A stretch of 64,000 nt of DNA from assembly GCF_024298965.1 (NCBI RefSeq), contig NZ_CP085193.1, forward strand, positions 6,882,001 to 6,946,000. The letters are read 5' to 3'. The translations under genes and the position numbers were made by a program. Origin of the DNA: Streptomyces rapamycinicus NRRL 5491 (GTDB lineage: Bacteria > Actinomycetota > Actinomycetes > Streptomycetales > Streptomycetaceae). Every line of letters starts with the position of its first letter. Positions within the stretch are counted from its first letter, which is position 1. The notes beneath the pieces are model-generated. The model saw nothing but the letters and a program-made list of their open reading frames with translations. It did not search any database and was not told where the DNA came from. Shown in pieces: positions 9,033 through 17,008 of this stretch.

Positions 9033-9284
9033 ATGAAGCTCAGCCGCCCCGTGTCCTGGTTCCTGCTCGCCTTCGGGGTCTGGAGCTGGGTCATCTGGTT
9101 CACCTTTGTCAAAAATTTGTGGAAGGACGCCAGCGGACTCGCCTTCGACGACTCCGGCGACCCCACCGCGTACTTTTGGGTGCATCTGCTGCTCGCGATC
9201 ACCTCGTTTCTCTTGGGGACGGCGATCGGGGTGATCGGGTTGCGTGGTGTGCGCGCCCTGCGCCGGAACGACGCCTCCGAGTAG
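9033..9284 (+). CDS. small two-TM membrane protein (SCO4848 type)
   Basis: 83 residues with two clear membrane helices (about 5-25, WFLLAFGVWSWVIWFTFV; about 45-70, LLLAITSFLLGTAIGVIGL) and a short basic C-terminus. No enzymatic motif. The ATG at 9033 follows GGAGA at normal spacing; the frame is open further upstream but that region overlaps the divergent carboxypeptidase promoter. I recall it as a conserved Streptomyces protein always next to the DD-carboxypeptidase, which suggests a cell-envelope role, but no function is known to me. Confidence 0.8.
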   Translation: MKLSRPVSWFLLAFGVWSWVIWFTFVKNLWKDASGLAFDDSGDPTAYFWVHLLLAITSFLLGTAIGVIGLRGVRALRRNDASE

Positions 9285-9365
9285 CCGTTCCAGGCCGCCG
9301 TGGCAGGCAGACACAGCCGCAGCCGTGGCAGGTGGTCGGGTAGTGGCTAGGGGAGGGGACCGGGG

Positions 9366-11051
9366 ATGGTCGTGCTCTACGTCCTGATCGCACTGGTCGT
9401 CGTCGGTCTGCTGACCGGCGTCCACTGGTACGTGTGGCGGCGGCTCGTCCGCGACACCACGGCGCGCGGGGGGTGGGCGCGCCGTACGGGCACGGCGGCG
9501 GCCTTCGCGCTGCCGCTGATCAGCGTCGGCGCGCTGATCGCGGGCCGCGCGGGCGCGCCCTTCCCCCTCCAGCGCGCCCTCGCCTGGCCGGGCTACCTCT
9601 GGCTCGCCCTCCTCCTGTACCTGACCCTGGCCCTCCTGGCGGGCGAGGCGGTACGCCCCCTGCTGCGCGCCTGGCTGAGCCGTAGCGAGCCCGCTGATGT
9701 GCGGTCGGCCGAGGGCCCGGGGGTGTCAGGCGGACTGCCGACGGCGTTCGCCGACCACAGTGGCGCCGCCGCTCCGGCTCCCGCTCCCGCTCCGGCGGCC
9801 GTCGGCACGGGCGGCCGCGAGGGCGCGGCGGCCGAAGGCGGCGCGGGCTCAGCGGCCGGAGATGGCCTGGGCGCCGCTGTGGTGAGTGAAGCCGAGGCCG
9901 TCGCCGACGGGGCCATCGAGGCCCCGGCCGGGGCAGTGGGGCCCACTGCGGCCGGGGCGGCCAAGGTCGCCGAGGGCGACGCCGCCAAGCCCATCCCGCA
10001 GGCGCCTGCCAAGGCCACCCCGCAGGCGGCTGCCAAGCCCATCCCGCAGGCGGCTGCCAAGGCCACCCCGCAGGCGCCTGCCAAGCCCATCCCGCAGGCG
10101 GCTGCCAAGGCCACCCCGCAGGCGGCTGCCAAGGCCACCCCGCAGGCGGCCGCCGAGCCCACCGCACAGACGGCCGCCGAGGCGGCCAAGGGCGGCGCGG
10201 CGGATGCCGGGGACGCGGCCCCCGCGCCCTCTCGCCGTCTCTTCGTCGCGCGGGCCGTCGCCGTCGGGGCCACCGCCGTGGCGGCCGGGACGGTCGGGTA
10301 CGGGACGTACACCGTGTTGCGTGGGCCGCGGGTCAAGCGGATCACCGTGCCGCTCGCCAGGCTGCCGCGCCGGGCGCACGGCTTCCGGATCGCCGTCGTC
10401 AGCGATATCCACCTCGGGCCGATCCTGGGCCGCGACCACACCCGGCGGGTGGTCGAGGCGGTCAATCGCACCAACCCCGACCTCGTCGCCGTCGTCGGCG
10501 ACCTCGTGGACGGCAGCGTGGCCGACCTCGGCCCGGCCGCCGAGCCGCTGCGCGGGCTGAGCGCCCGCCACGGCAGCTACTTCGTCACCGGCAACCACGA
10601 GTACTACTCGGGCGCCGCCGAGTGGGTGGACCACGTCCGCGAACTGGGCCTGCGGCCCCTGGAGAACGAGCGCACCGAGCTGCCCGGCTTCGATCTCGCC
10701 GGGGTGAACGACGTCGCGGGCGAGAGCGAGGGCCACGGCCCCGACTTCGGCAAGGCGCTCGGCGACCGCGACCGCTCACGCGCCTCCGTGCTGCTCGCCC
10801 ATCAGCCGGTGGTGATCCACGACGCGGTGAGGGCGGGCGTGGACCTCCAGCTCTCCGGCCATACCCACGGCGGTCAGCTGTGGCCCGGCAACTATGTGGC
10901 CGAGCTCGCCAACCCCACCGCCGCCGGGCTCGACCGGTACGGCGACACCCAGCTCTATGTGACCCGTGGCGCGGGCGCGTGGGGCCCGCCGGTACGGGTC
11001 GGGGCGCCCCCGGACGTCACCGTCGTGGAGCTCGCCTCGACCCGCGCCTGA
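9366..11051 (+). CDS. membrane metallophosphoesterase with long Ala/Pro repeat linker
   Basis: 561 residues. Three N-terminal membrane helices (about 3-20, 40-58, 70-88) are followed by a disordered Ala/Pro/Gly linker (about 110-285), a fourth hydrophobic/Tat-like segment (RRLFVARAVAVGATAVAAG) and the catalytic domain (about 335-555). Metal and active-site motifs are complete: D347-I-H, GDLVD, GNHE, AHQP and GHTHGGQ, typical of YkuE-like calcineurin phosphoesterases that act on envelope substrates such as lipid-A-type precursors or UDP-diacylglucosamine-like lipids. The linker is built from an 8-residue repeat (see the repeat entry). ATG 9366 has a strong GGGGAGGGG. It is followed by tandem 18-bp repeats. 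Confidence 0.85.
   Translation: MVVLYVLIALVVVGLLTGVHWYVWRRLVRDTTARGGWARRTGTAAAFALPLISVGALIAGRAGAPFPLQRALAWPGYLWLALLLYLTLALLAGEAVRPLLRAWLSRSEPADVRSAEGPGVSGGLPTAFADHSGAAAPAPAPAPAAVGTGGREGAAAEGGAGSAAGDGLGAAVVSEAEAVADGAIEAPAGAVGPTAAGAAKVAEGDAAKPIPQAPAKATPQAAAKPIPQAAAKATPQAPAKPIPQAAAKATPQAAAKATPQAAAEPTAQTAAEAAKGGAADAGDAAPAPSRRLFVARAVAVGATAVAAGTVGYGTYTVLRGPRVKRITVPLARLPRRAHGFRIAVVSDIHLGPILGRDHTRRVVEAVNRTNPDLVAVVGDLVDGSVADLGPAAEPLRGLSARHGSYFVTGNHEYYSGAAEWVDHVRELGLRPLENERTELPGFDLAGVNDVAGESEGHGPDFGKALGDRDRSRASVLLAHQPVVIHDAVRAGVDLQLSGHTHGGQLWPGNYVAELANPTAAGLDRYGDTQLYVTRGAGAWGPPVRVGAPPDVTVVELASTRA
9987..10170 (+). repeat. in-frame 24-bp repeats coding an AK(P/A)(I/T)PQ(A/P)A linker
   Basis: Roughly seven to eight units of 24 nt alternate between AAGCCCATCCCGCAGGCG and AAGGCCACCCCGCAGGCG types. 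The repeats keep frame, so copy number can change without destroying the enzyme. Confidence 0.85.
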
Positions 11052-11060
11052 GCGACCGCC

Positions 11061-11120
11061 GTCACGTGGGCGACTGCCGTCACGTGGGCGACTGCCGTCA
11101 CGTGGGCGACTGCCGTCACG
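11061..11120 (+). repeat. tandem 18-bp repeat after the metallophosphoesterase
   Basis: Three perfect copies of GTCACGTGGGCGACTGCC (starting 11061, 11079, 11097) plus partial copies on both sides. Each contains the palindrome CACGTG. It lies in the convergent gap between two genes. Confidence 0.9.
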
Positions 11121-11149
11121 TCAGCCCGCCTCACGTCAGCCGCCCAGCG

Positions 11150-12499
11150 TCAGCGGGAATTGGCGGCGGACCCCTGATCCTTCGCCGGACCGGGGCCGGT
11201 GGTGACCAGGGTGGCCACGGGACGGCCGGGTGCGGCGGCCGGTGCCTCGGCGTCCGCCCGCGCCACCGGGAGCGGGGCACGGTCGGCAGCCTGTCCCGCC
11301 CCCCGCGCCGCCGCCAGCACCGCCCGCCTGTGCGGCAGCGTCGCGTTGCGGATGCCCGAGACGCGGTCGTGCGGGGCCAGCCGGTCCGGGTGGCGCAGCG
11401 TCTTCCGTACGCAGACCGCCGTCAGCGTGAATCCGACCATCACCGCCAGCAGCTGAGTGGGGCTCAGCGCCATGAGGATCGCCGCCGCGCCCTGCGTGCC
11501 CGAGTCGCGGACGGTGGCGAACAGGCCGGACGGATACGGCTCGTTCAGCAGCGTCAGCACCGCCAGGAACAGCCCCGCCAGGAACGGCATCATCAGCGCC
11601 CCGATCAGCAGCGCGCGCAGGGTCAGCCGCCAGGCCACCAGCGGGCCGCCGTCGTCCGCCACCAGCTTCAGCAGCAACAGCCGCTTTCCGGGGGTCGCCC
11701 CGGTCGCCAGCGGCAGCAGTACGAACCAGGCCACGAAGATTCCCACCAGCATCCAGGTCGGGGCCGACCCGTCCTGGTGGATCATCACGGCGGCGGTGAA
11801 CACCGAGGCGACGACATATCCGGCCACGTCCACGACCAGCGCCGTCAGCCGCCGTCCGAACGGCACCGGGCGCGCCGCCAGCGCCCGCCCGTCCAGCATC
11901 TCCAGCGCGGGCAGCATCCGCGCGACCGGCCCGGCCAGCAGCCAGCCGATCACCGCTCCCGAGGTGTTGACGATCAGGTCGTCCACGTCGAAGAGGCGGT
12001 ACGGGCAGCTGTAGAGGCCCCACACCCCGGTCCACTGTGTCAGCTCGAAGGACAGCGAGATGGCGAGGCCGATCGCGGCGGCGGCGGGCAGCGAGCGTCG
12101 GAAGTGATAGCGCAGGAAGACTCCGAGCGGCAGGAGCAGCAGCAGGTTGAAGACGGTCCCGGCGACGGCGGGGTTCTGGAGGACCAGCGCGTTGAGCCCG
12201 ATCTTGTGGTGCGCCTCCTTCCAGATGTCGCTGAAGGTGTTCCCGGGCACCCACTGCGGATGAGCCACCATCGCGAACCGCCGGCACATGTCGGCGGTCT
12301 GCTTCGGCAGCGGCACGATCGTCATGCAGTAGGCGGTGAGCAGGTAGTAGAGGAAGCCGTAGAGCGACAGCGTCCGCCCCGGGGACATCACGCCGTGACG
12401 GCGGTAGAGGGTGACGGCTGTCGGCAGCAGCAATAAGAGTGCCAGCAGGGGGAAGAGTGCGGCAGCGGTCTTGATCGGGAGAGCGTAGGCGGTGGCCAT
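11150..12499 (-). CDS. VanZ-domain and RDD-domain fusion membrane protein
   Basis: About 449 residues, polytopic. The N-terminal half (about 15-210) matches VanZ-like proteins: hydrophobic helices ending in ELTQWTGVWGLYSCPYRLFDVDDLIVNTSGAVIG. The C-terminal half (about 220-385) is an RDD domain with its Arg/Asp signature (RRLTALVVDVAGY) and GATPGKRLLLLKLV. A 65-residue Ala/Pro-rich cytoplasmic tail follows. Function unknown; VanZ confers low teicoplanin resistance and RDD proteins are putative transporters. The start is probably ATG 12499 as a leaderless message: a TATAGT box (12507-12512) ends exactly 7 nt before it. GTG 12505 is an alternative. Confidence 0.8.
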   Translation of the reverse strand: MATAYALPIKTAAALFPLLALLLLLPTAVTLYRRHGVMSPGRTLSLYGFLYYLLTAYCMTIVPLPKQTADMCRRFAMVAHPQWVPGNTFSDIWKEAHHKIGLNALVLQNPAVAGTVFNLLLLLPLGVFLRYHFRRSLPAAAAIGLAISLSFELTQWTGVWGLYSCPYRLFDVDDLIVNTSGAVIGWLLAGPVARMLPALEMLDGRALAARPVPFGRRLTALVVDVAGYVVASVFTAAVMIHQDGSAPTWMLVGIFVAWFVLLPLATGATPGKRLLLLKLVADDGGPLVAWRLTLRALLIGALMMPFLAGLFLAVLTLLNEPYPSGLFATVRDSGTQGAAAILMALSPTQLLAVMVGFTLTAVCVRKTLRHPDRLAPHDRVSGIRNATLPHRRAVLAAARGAGQAADRAPLPVARADAEAPAAAPGRPVATLVTTGPGPAKDQGSAANSR

Positions 12500-12506
12500 G
12501 CACACG

Positions 12507-12512
12507 ACTATA
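12507..12512 (-). promoter_or_regulatory. -10 box for leaderless transcription of the VanZ-RDD gene
   Basis: TATAGT on the minus strand, 7 nt from ATG 12499, with no Shine-Dalgarno sequence. This spacing is typical of actinobacterial leaderless mRNAs. No convincing -35 element is visible. Confidence 0.5.
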
Positions 12513-12566
12513 CGCGACGTGTATACTCACTGTGCATAGTTCCCCAGTACGCGTCGGAACGACGAA

Positions 12567-12599
12567 GGCCCCGCCCCCGGAAACCCGGGAAGCGGGGCC
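12567..12599 (-). terminator. terminator of the sdh operon
   Basis: Stem GGCCCCGC (12567-12574) with GCGGGGCC (12592-12599), with an inner CCCGG/CCGGG pairing, about 35 nt past the sdhB stop. No T-tract, as is common in Streptomyces. Confidence 0.65.
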
Positions 12600-12634
12600 C
12601 TCGCCCACAAGCTCCTACGGAGCCACAGCCCGCC

Positions 12635-13408
12635 TCAGAAGCGCCGCGTGATCAGCGCGCGCTTCACCTCCTGGATGGCCTTCGTGACCTCGATCCCTCG
12701 CGGGCACGCCTCCGTGCAGTTGAAGGTCGTACGGCAGCGCCAGACGCCGTCCTTGTCGTTCAGGATCTCCAGCCGCTGCTCACCACCCTCGTCACGCGAG
12801 TCGAAGATGAAGCGGTGCGCGTTGACGATCGCCGCCGGGCCGAAGTACTGGCCGTCGTTCCAGAACACCGGGCACGACGAGGTGCACGCGGCGCACAGGA
12901 TGCACTTGGTGGTGTCGTCGAACCGCTCGCGGTCCGCCGCGGACTGCAGCCGCTCACGCGTCGGCTCGTTGCCGGTCGTGATCAGGAAGGGCATCACATC
13001 GCGGTACGCCTGGAAGAACGGCTCCATGTCCACGATCAGGTCCTTGAGGACCGTGAGCCCCTTGATCGGCTCGACCGTGATGGGCTTCTCCGGGCTGATG
13101 TCCTTGATCAGCGTCTTGCAGGCCAGCCGGTTGCGACCGTTGATCCGCATCGCGTCGGATCCGCAGATGCCGTGGGCGCAGGAGCGGCGGAAGGTCAGGG
13201 TGCCGTCCAGCTCCCACTTGATCTTGTGGAGACCGTCGAGGACGCGCTCCTTCGGATCCATGTCGATCTGGAAGTCCTCCCAGACCGCCTGGTCCGAGAC
13301 CTCCGGGTTGAAGCGCCGGATCCGGAAGGTGACGGTGATCAGGTGCGAGGCGGTGGCGTCGGCCGCCTCGGGGGCCCGGTCGGACTTCTCGAGAGTGGGG
13401 GTGCTCAT
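12635..13408 (-). CDS. sdhB: succinate dehydrogenase iron-sulfur subunit
   Basis: 257 residues. Relays electrons from FADH2 in SdhA to the quinone site. The [2Fe-2S] cluster motif is CAHGICGSDAMRINGRNRLAC at about residues 75-95; the [4Fe-4S]/[3Fe-4S] ligands are in CILCAACTSSCP and CRTTFNCTEACPRGI. The ATG at 13408 shares its A with the TGA stop of sdhA, so the two are translationally coupled. It is the last gene of the sdhCDAB operon (complex II of the TCA cycle and respiratory chain) and is followed by a terminator hairpin. Confidence 0.96.
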   Translation of the reverse strand: MSTPTLEKSDRAPEAADATASHLITVTFRIRRFNPEVSDQAVWEDFQIDMDPKERVLDGLHKIKWELDGTLTFRRSCAHGICGSDAMRINGRNRLACKTLIKDISPEKPITVEPIKGLTVLKDLIVDMEPFFQAYRDVMPFLITTGNEPTRERLQSAADRERFDDTTKCILCAACTSSCPVFWNDGQYFGPAAIVNAHRFIFDSRDEGGEQRLEILNDKDGVWRCRTTFNCTEACPRGIEVTKAIQEVKRALITRRF

Positions 13409-15162
13409 CAGTACTTACGCTCCATCGGCTGGTAGCGGGTCTGCACGACCGGCTTGTAGTCGAGGCGGATGGACTCGGACCCGTCCGCGCCCACCTCTCG
13501 GTACGCCATGGTGTGCCGCATGAAGTTGACGTCGTCGCGGTTCGGGTAGTCCTCACGGTAGTGACCGCCGCGCGACTCCTTGCGGGCCAGGGCGGAGATG
13601 GCCATGACCTCGGCGAGGTCGAGCAGGTTGCCCAGCTCGATGGCCTCCAGCAGATCGGTGTTGAACCGCTTGCCCTTGTCCTGGACGCTGACGTTCCGGA
13701 AGCGCTCGCGCAGGTGGCCGATCTCCTCGACGGCCTCCTTGAGCGTCTGCTCGGTGCGGAAGACCATGACGTTCTTGTCCATGGTCTCCTGGAGCGCCTT
13801 GCGGACCTCGGTGACCCGCTCGGTGCCGGTGGCGTCCCGCAGGTTCTCGACCTGCGCCTGGACGAACGCGGCCGGGTCCTCCGGGAGCTCGACGAAGTCG
13901 GCCGTGGCGGAGTACTCCGCGGCGGCGATGCCCGCCCGGCGGCCGAAGACGTTGATGTCGAGCAGCGAGTTGGTGCCCAGGCGGTTGGCGCCGTGCACCG
14001 AGACGCAGGCGACCTCGCCGGCCGCGTACAGGCCGGGCACGACGGTGTCGTTGTCCGCCAGCACCTCGCCCTGGACGTTGGTCGGGATGCCGCCCATCGT
14101 GTAGTGCGCGGTGGGCTGGATCGGGATCGGGTCCGTGTACGGCTCGATGCCGAGGTAGGTCCGCGCGAACTCGGTGATGTCGGGCAGCTTGGCGTCCAGC
14201 TGCTCCGGCGGCAGGTGGGTGAGGTCCAGGTAGACGTGGTCGCCCTCGGGACCGCAGCCGCGGCCCTCGCGGATCTCGGTGTAGATCGACCGCGAGACCA
14301 CGTCGCGCGAGGCGAGGTCCTTCATGACCGGCGCGTACTTCTCCATGAAGCGCTCGCCGTCCTTGTTGCGGAGGATGCCGCCCTCACCGCGGGCGCCCTC
14401 CGTCAGCAGGATGCCCATGCGCCAGATGCCGGTCGGGTGGAACTGGAAGAACTCCATGTCCTCCAGTGGCAGCCCGCGCCGGTAGGCGACCGCCTGGCCG
14501 TCACCGGTGAGGGTGTGGGCGTTGGAGGTCACCTTGAAGAACTTGCCGCAGCCGCCCGAGGCGAAGACGACGGCCTTCGCCTGGAAGACGTGCAGCTCGC
14601 CGGTGGCCAGCTCGTACGCCACGACACCCGCGGTGCGCTTGACCCCGTCGACCTCGGTCATCAGGAGGTCCAGGACGTAGAACTCGTTGTAGAACTCCAC
14701 GCCCTCCTTGACGCAGTTCTGGTACAGCGTCTGGAGGATCATGTGACCGGTGCGGTCCGAGGCGTAGCAGGACCGGCGGACCGGGGCCTCGCCGTGGTTG
14801 CGGCTGTGGCCGCCGAAGCGGCGCTGGTCGATGGTGCCGTTCGGGGTCCGGTTGAACGGCAGGCCCATCTTCTCGAGGTCCAGGACCGAGTCGATGGCCT
14901 CCTTCGCCAGGATCTCGGCGGCGTCCTGGTCGACCAGGTAGTCACCGCCCTTGATCGTGTCGAAGGTGTGCCACTCCCAGTTGTCCTCCTCGACGTTGGC
15001 GAGGGCGGCGGCCATGCCGCCCTGCGCGGCGCCCGTGTGGGACCGGGTCGGGTAGAGCTTGGTGAGCACCGCGGTGCGGCTGCGCTTGGTCGACTCGATG
15101 GCCGCGCGCATTCCGGCCCCGCCGGCGCCGACGATGACGGTGTCGTACTTGTGGATCTTCAT
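13408..15162 (-). CDS. sdhA: succinate dehydrogenase flavoprotein subunit
   Basis: 584 residues, full length. Oxidises succinate to fumarate with covalently bound FAD. The FAD-binding [11 protein letters not shown] motif is near residue 12, the flavin-attachment His is in SHTGAAQGG (about residue 42), the substrate-binding HPTGI and catalytic Arg region RGEGGILRN are mid-protein, and [12 protein letters not shown] occurs near 390. Starts at ATG 15162 after GAGGTATCC, 24 nt downstream of sdhD, and overlaps sdhB by 1 nt. Confidence 0.97.
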   Translation of the reverse strand: MKIHKYDTVIVGAGGAGMRAAIESTKRSRTAVLTKLYPTRSHTGAAQGGMAAALANVEEDNWEWHTFDTIKGGDYLVDQDAAEILAKEAIDSVLDLEKMGLPFNRTPNGTIDQRRFGGHSRNHGEAPVRRSCYASDRTGHMILQTLYQNCVKEGVEFYNEFYVLDLLMTEVDGVKRTAGVVAYELATGELHVFQAKAVVFASGGCGKFFKVTSNAHTLTGDGQAVAYRRGLPLEDMEFFQFHPTGIWRMGILLTEGARGEGGILRNKDGERFMEKYAPVMKDLASRDVVSRSIYTEIREGRGCGPEGDHVYLDLTHLPPEQLDAKLPDITEFARTYLGIEPYTDPIPIQPTAHYTMGGIPTNVQGEVLADNDTVVPGLYAAGEVACVSVHGANRLGTNSLLDINVFGRRAGIAAAEYSATADFVELPEDPAAFVQAQVENLRDATGTERVTEVRKALQETMDKNVMVFRTEQTLKEAVEEIGHLRERFRNVSVQDKGKRFNTDLLEAIELGNLLDLAEVMAISALARKESRGGHYREDYPNRDDVNFMRHTMAYREVGADGSESIRLDYKPVVQTRYQPMERKY

Positions 15163-15186
15163 GAGTGGATACCTCAGCCCCGGGGC

Positions 15187-15657
15187 CTAGCGGATGTTCG
15201 GGTCGAAGGTGAAGATCACCAGAGTGCCGAGCACGATGGTGAATCCCGCCGCCGTGTAGAGCAGCGCCTTCAGCCACAGGCGGGTGTTGTCCCGCTCCGC
15301 GTAGTCGTTGATGATCGTGCGCAGGCCGTTCGCGCCGTGCAGCGTGGCGAGCCAGAGCATGATCAGATCCCATGCCTGCCAGAACGGCGAGGCCCAGCGG
15401 CCGGCCACGAAGGCGAAGCCGATCTTGGTGACACCGCCGTCCAGTACCAGCTGGATCAGCAGATGGCCCAGGACCAGGACGACCAGCAGGATGCCGGACA
15501 GGCGCATGAAGAGCCAGCCGTACATCTCGAAGTTCGTCCGGGTCGCCCTGGGCGTCTTACGGGTGCGGGCCCGCGGCGGCTCGATGACCGGCGCCGGGTG
15601 ATCCACGTCGTACGCGCTGACCGCGTCGCTCGCGGGGGTGGTGGTCTCGGCGGACAT
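15187..15657 (-). CDS. sdhD: succinate dehydrogenase hydrophobic membrane anchor subunit
   Basis: 156 residues with three membrane helices (about 55-80, 95-118, 132-152) after a 40-residue charged N-terminus. GYxH-like quinone/heme residues are suggested by the His in VLGHLLIQ and ATLHGANGLRTIIND, which matches the actinobacterial SdhD pattern. ATG 15657 begins 5 nt after the sdhC stop, placing it in the operon. Confidence 0.9.
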   Translation of the reverse strand: MSAETTTPASDAVSAYDVDHPAPVIEPPRARTRKTPRATRTNFEMYGWLFMRLSGILLVVLVLGHLLIQLVLDGGVTKIGFAFVAGRWASPFWQAWDLIMLWLATLHGANGLRTIINDYAERDNTRLWLKALLYTAAGFTIVLGTLVIFTFDPNIR

Positions 15658-15662
15658 GTGCG

Positions 15663-16043
15663 TCAGCTCCCGAACAGTTCGCGCAGCGTGTGCTGGAGGA
15701 CCGGGTAGAAGGCACCGGCCATCAGCACGACCCAGATACCGACGACGCCCCAGAGCATCTGACGCTGGTACCTCGCGCCCTTGGACCAGAAGTCGACGGC
15801 GATGACGCGCAGGCCGTTGAGGGCGTGAAACAGGATGGCGGCCACCAGGCCGTACTCCATCAGGTTCACGACGGGATTCTTGTACGTGGCGACCACGTCG
15901 TCGTACGCCTCGGGCGAGACGCGGACCAACGAGGTGTCCAGCACATGTACGAACAGGAAGAAGAAGATGAGGACGCCGGTGACTCGGTGAGCCACCCAGG
16001 ACCACATGCCTTCCCGGCCGCGATACAGCGTTCCAGCCGGCAC
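15663..16043 (-). CDS. sdhC: succinate dehydrogenase cytochrome b556 subunit
   Basis: 126 residues, three membrane helices. SdhC signatures: WSWVAHRVTGVLIFFFLFVH (quinone-site Ser/Arg region and a heme-ligand His candidate) and LFHALNGLRVIAVDF, with a second conserved His. GTG 16043 follows GGAGGG. First gene of sdhCDAB; the operon promoter should lie in 16044-16199, where I see no distinctive operator. Confidence 0.92.
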   Translation of the reverse strand: MPAGTLYRGREGMWSWVAHRVTGVLIFFFLFVHVLDTSLVRVSPEAYDDVVATYKNPVVNLMEYGLVAAILFHALNGLRVIAVDFWSKGARYQRQMLWGVVGIWVVLMAGAFYPVLQHTLRELFGS

Positions 16044-16199
16044 GGAAAAACCCTCCGGAAGCGGGATTGGGGCCTGCCGGCTTCACGGTCGGTCGGGCCC
16101 GGCCGGGTACGGTCCACCGGCCCTGGCCATCGTACCGACGTGTTGTCGGAGGGTTCCTCCGGGGGGCTCAAGTGTGATCGATCAAGCACGGACGGGCGA

Positions 16200-16772
16200 T
16201 CACGCGATCCGGAACCCGGGCACTTCCGGCAAACGGTACCGATTCCCGGTCAGTCGGACCAGTCTGCCGCGGGCGATGCGCCGCAGCTCTTCGGCGGTGT
16301 TGTCCCGCTCCCGCTCCCGCTCGTTGCCCAGCCGGTCCCGGATCCCGGTCAGCAGCCGGTCCAGCCGCTCCTCGGGCGGCAGACCATCCAGACAGATGAC
16401 GAAAACGTGACCGAACCGACGCTCGTACGCGTCGTGGGCGGCCTGGAGCGCGGTGTGCGCCGCCAGCGACCCCAGGCTGTCCGCGGGCGGCAGCTCATGG
16501 CCGACGACCGACTCGTCCGCGAGCGCCTCGTCCAGATCGGCGGGGGTGAGGTCATAGCTGGCCTCGTCCCCGGCGGCCAGCAGTGCCTCCAGATCCGGGT
16601 ACGGGCGGTGGGCCGCGATCAGCCGGGCCCAGCGGCGGCTGCCGCAACAGGCGAGGAACGCGGCCTCGGCCGCGTCGGCGGCGGCGGTGTTGAGCCGGTC
16701 GAGGCGGGAGGCGGTGGCGCGGGACCTGGACCTGGACAGCGTGGACTCCTCGGACACGCATGGGGCGCGCAT
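16200..16772 (-). CDS. OHCU-decarboxylase-like protein lacking the usual active-site motif
   Basis: About 190 residues. The C-terminal part is clearly of the 2-oxo-4-hydroxy-4-carboxy-5-ureidoimidazoline decarboxylase family (uric acid to allantoin): HDAYERRFGHVFVICLDGLPPEERL followed by NTAEELRRIARGRLVRL. The catalytic HPxIG motif is missing; the aligned stretch reads DESVVGHEL, and the following E-Q of the family is also not visible. Either this is a diverged paralogue with another job or it is inactive. No other urate genes are adjacent. The start is uncertain; ATG 16772 and GTG 16784 are candidates and neither has a clear ribosome site. Confidence 0.7.
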   Translation of the reverse strand: MRAPCVSEESTLSRSRSRATASRLDRLNTAAADAAEAAFLACCGSRRWARLIAAHRPYPDLEALLAAGDEASYDLTPADLDEALADESVVGHELPPADSLGSLAAHTALQAAHDAYERRFGHVFVICLDGLPPEERLDRLLTGIRDRLGNERERERDNTAEELRRIARGRLVRLTGNRYRLPEVPGFRIA

Positions 16773-16909
16773 GGGAACGGACACCCGGGAGAAACGGACC
16801 CGGGGGAGGCGTGGGACACATGGGCTGGGCGCGTGAGCAGTACACGCTAACGACGCGGGGAGGTGGGTGTGCCGGAGGGAACGCGATATCACCCGAACGG
16901 GGAGGTTTT

Positions 16910-16921
16910 ACCGCATGCGGT
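16910..16921. promoter_or_regulatory. 12-bp palindrome upstream of the hexosaminidase
   Basis: Perfect palindrome ACCGCATGCGGT about 90 bp before ATG 17009. It could be an operator; it does not resemble the DasR site that controls many GlcNAc genes. Confidence 0.35.
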
Positions 16922-17008
16922 GGACGGCATTCGGGGCGCAGGGCTTTTTTCGGCCACAAGCGGCCGAACGCATGAAACGGGGAGGGCCCGAGGAGGAGGT
17001 GCACCGCC

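Noticed and set aside
13513..15708. A 731-codon open frame on the plus strand across sdhA and sdhD
   Set aside because: It is antisense to well-conserved succinate dehydrogenase genes; long antisense frames are expected at this GC content and the protein has no domain.
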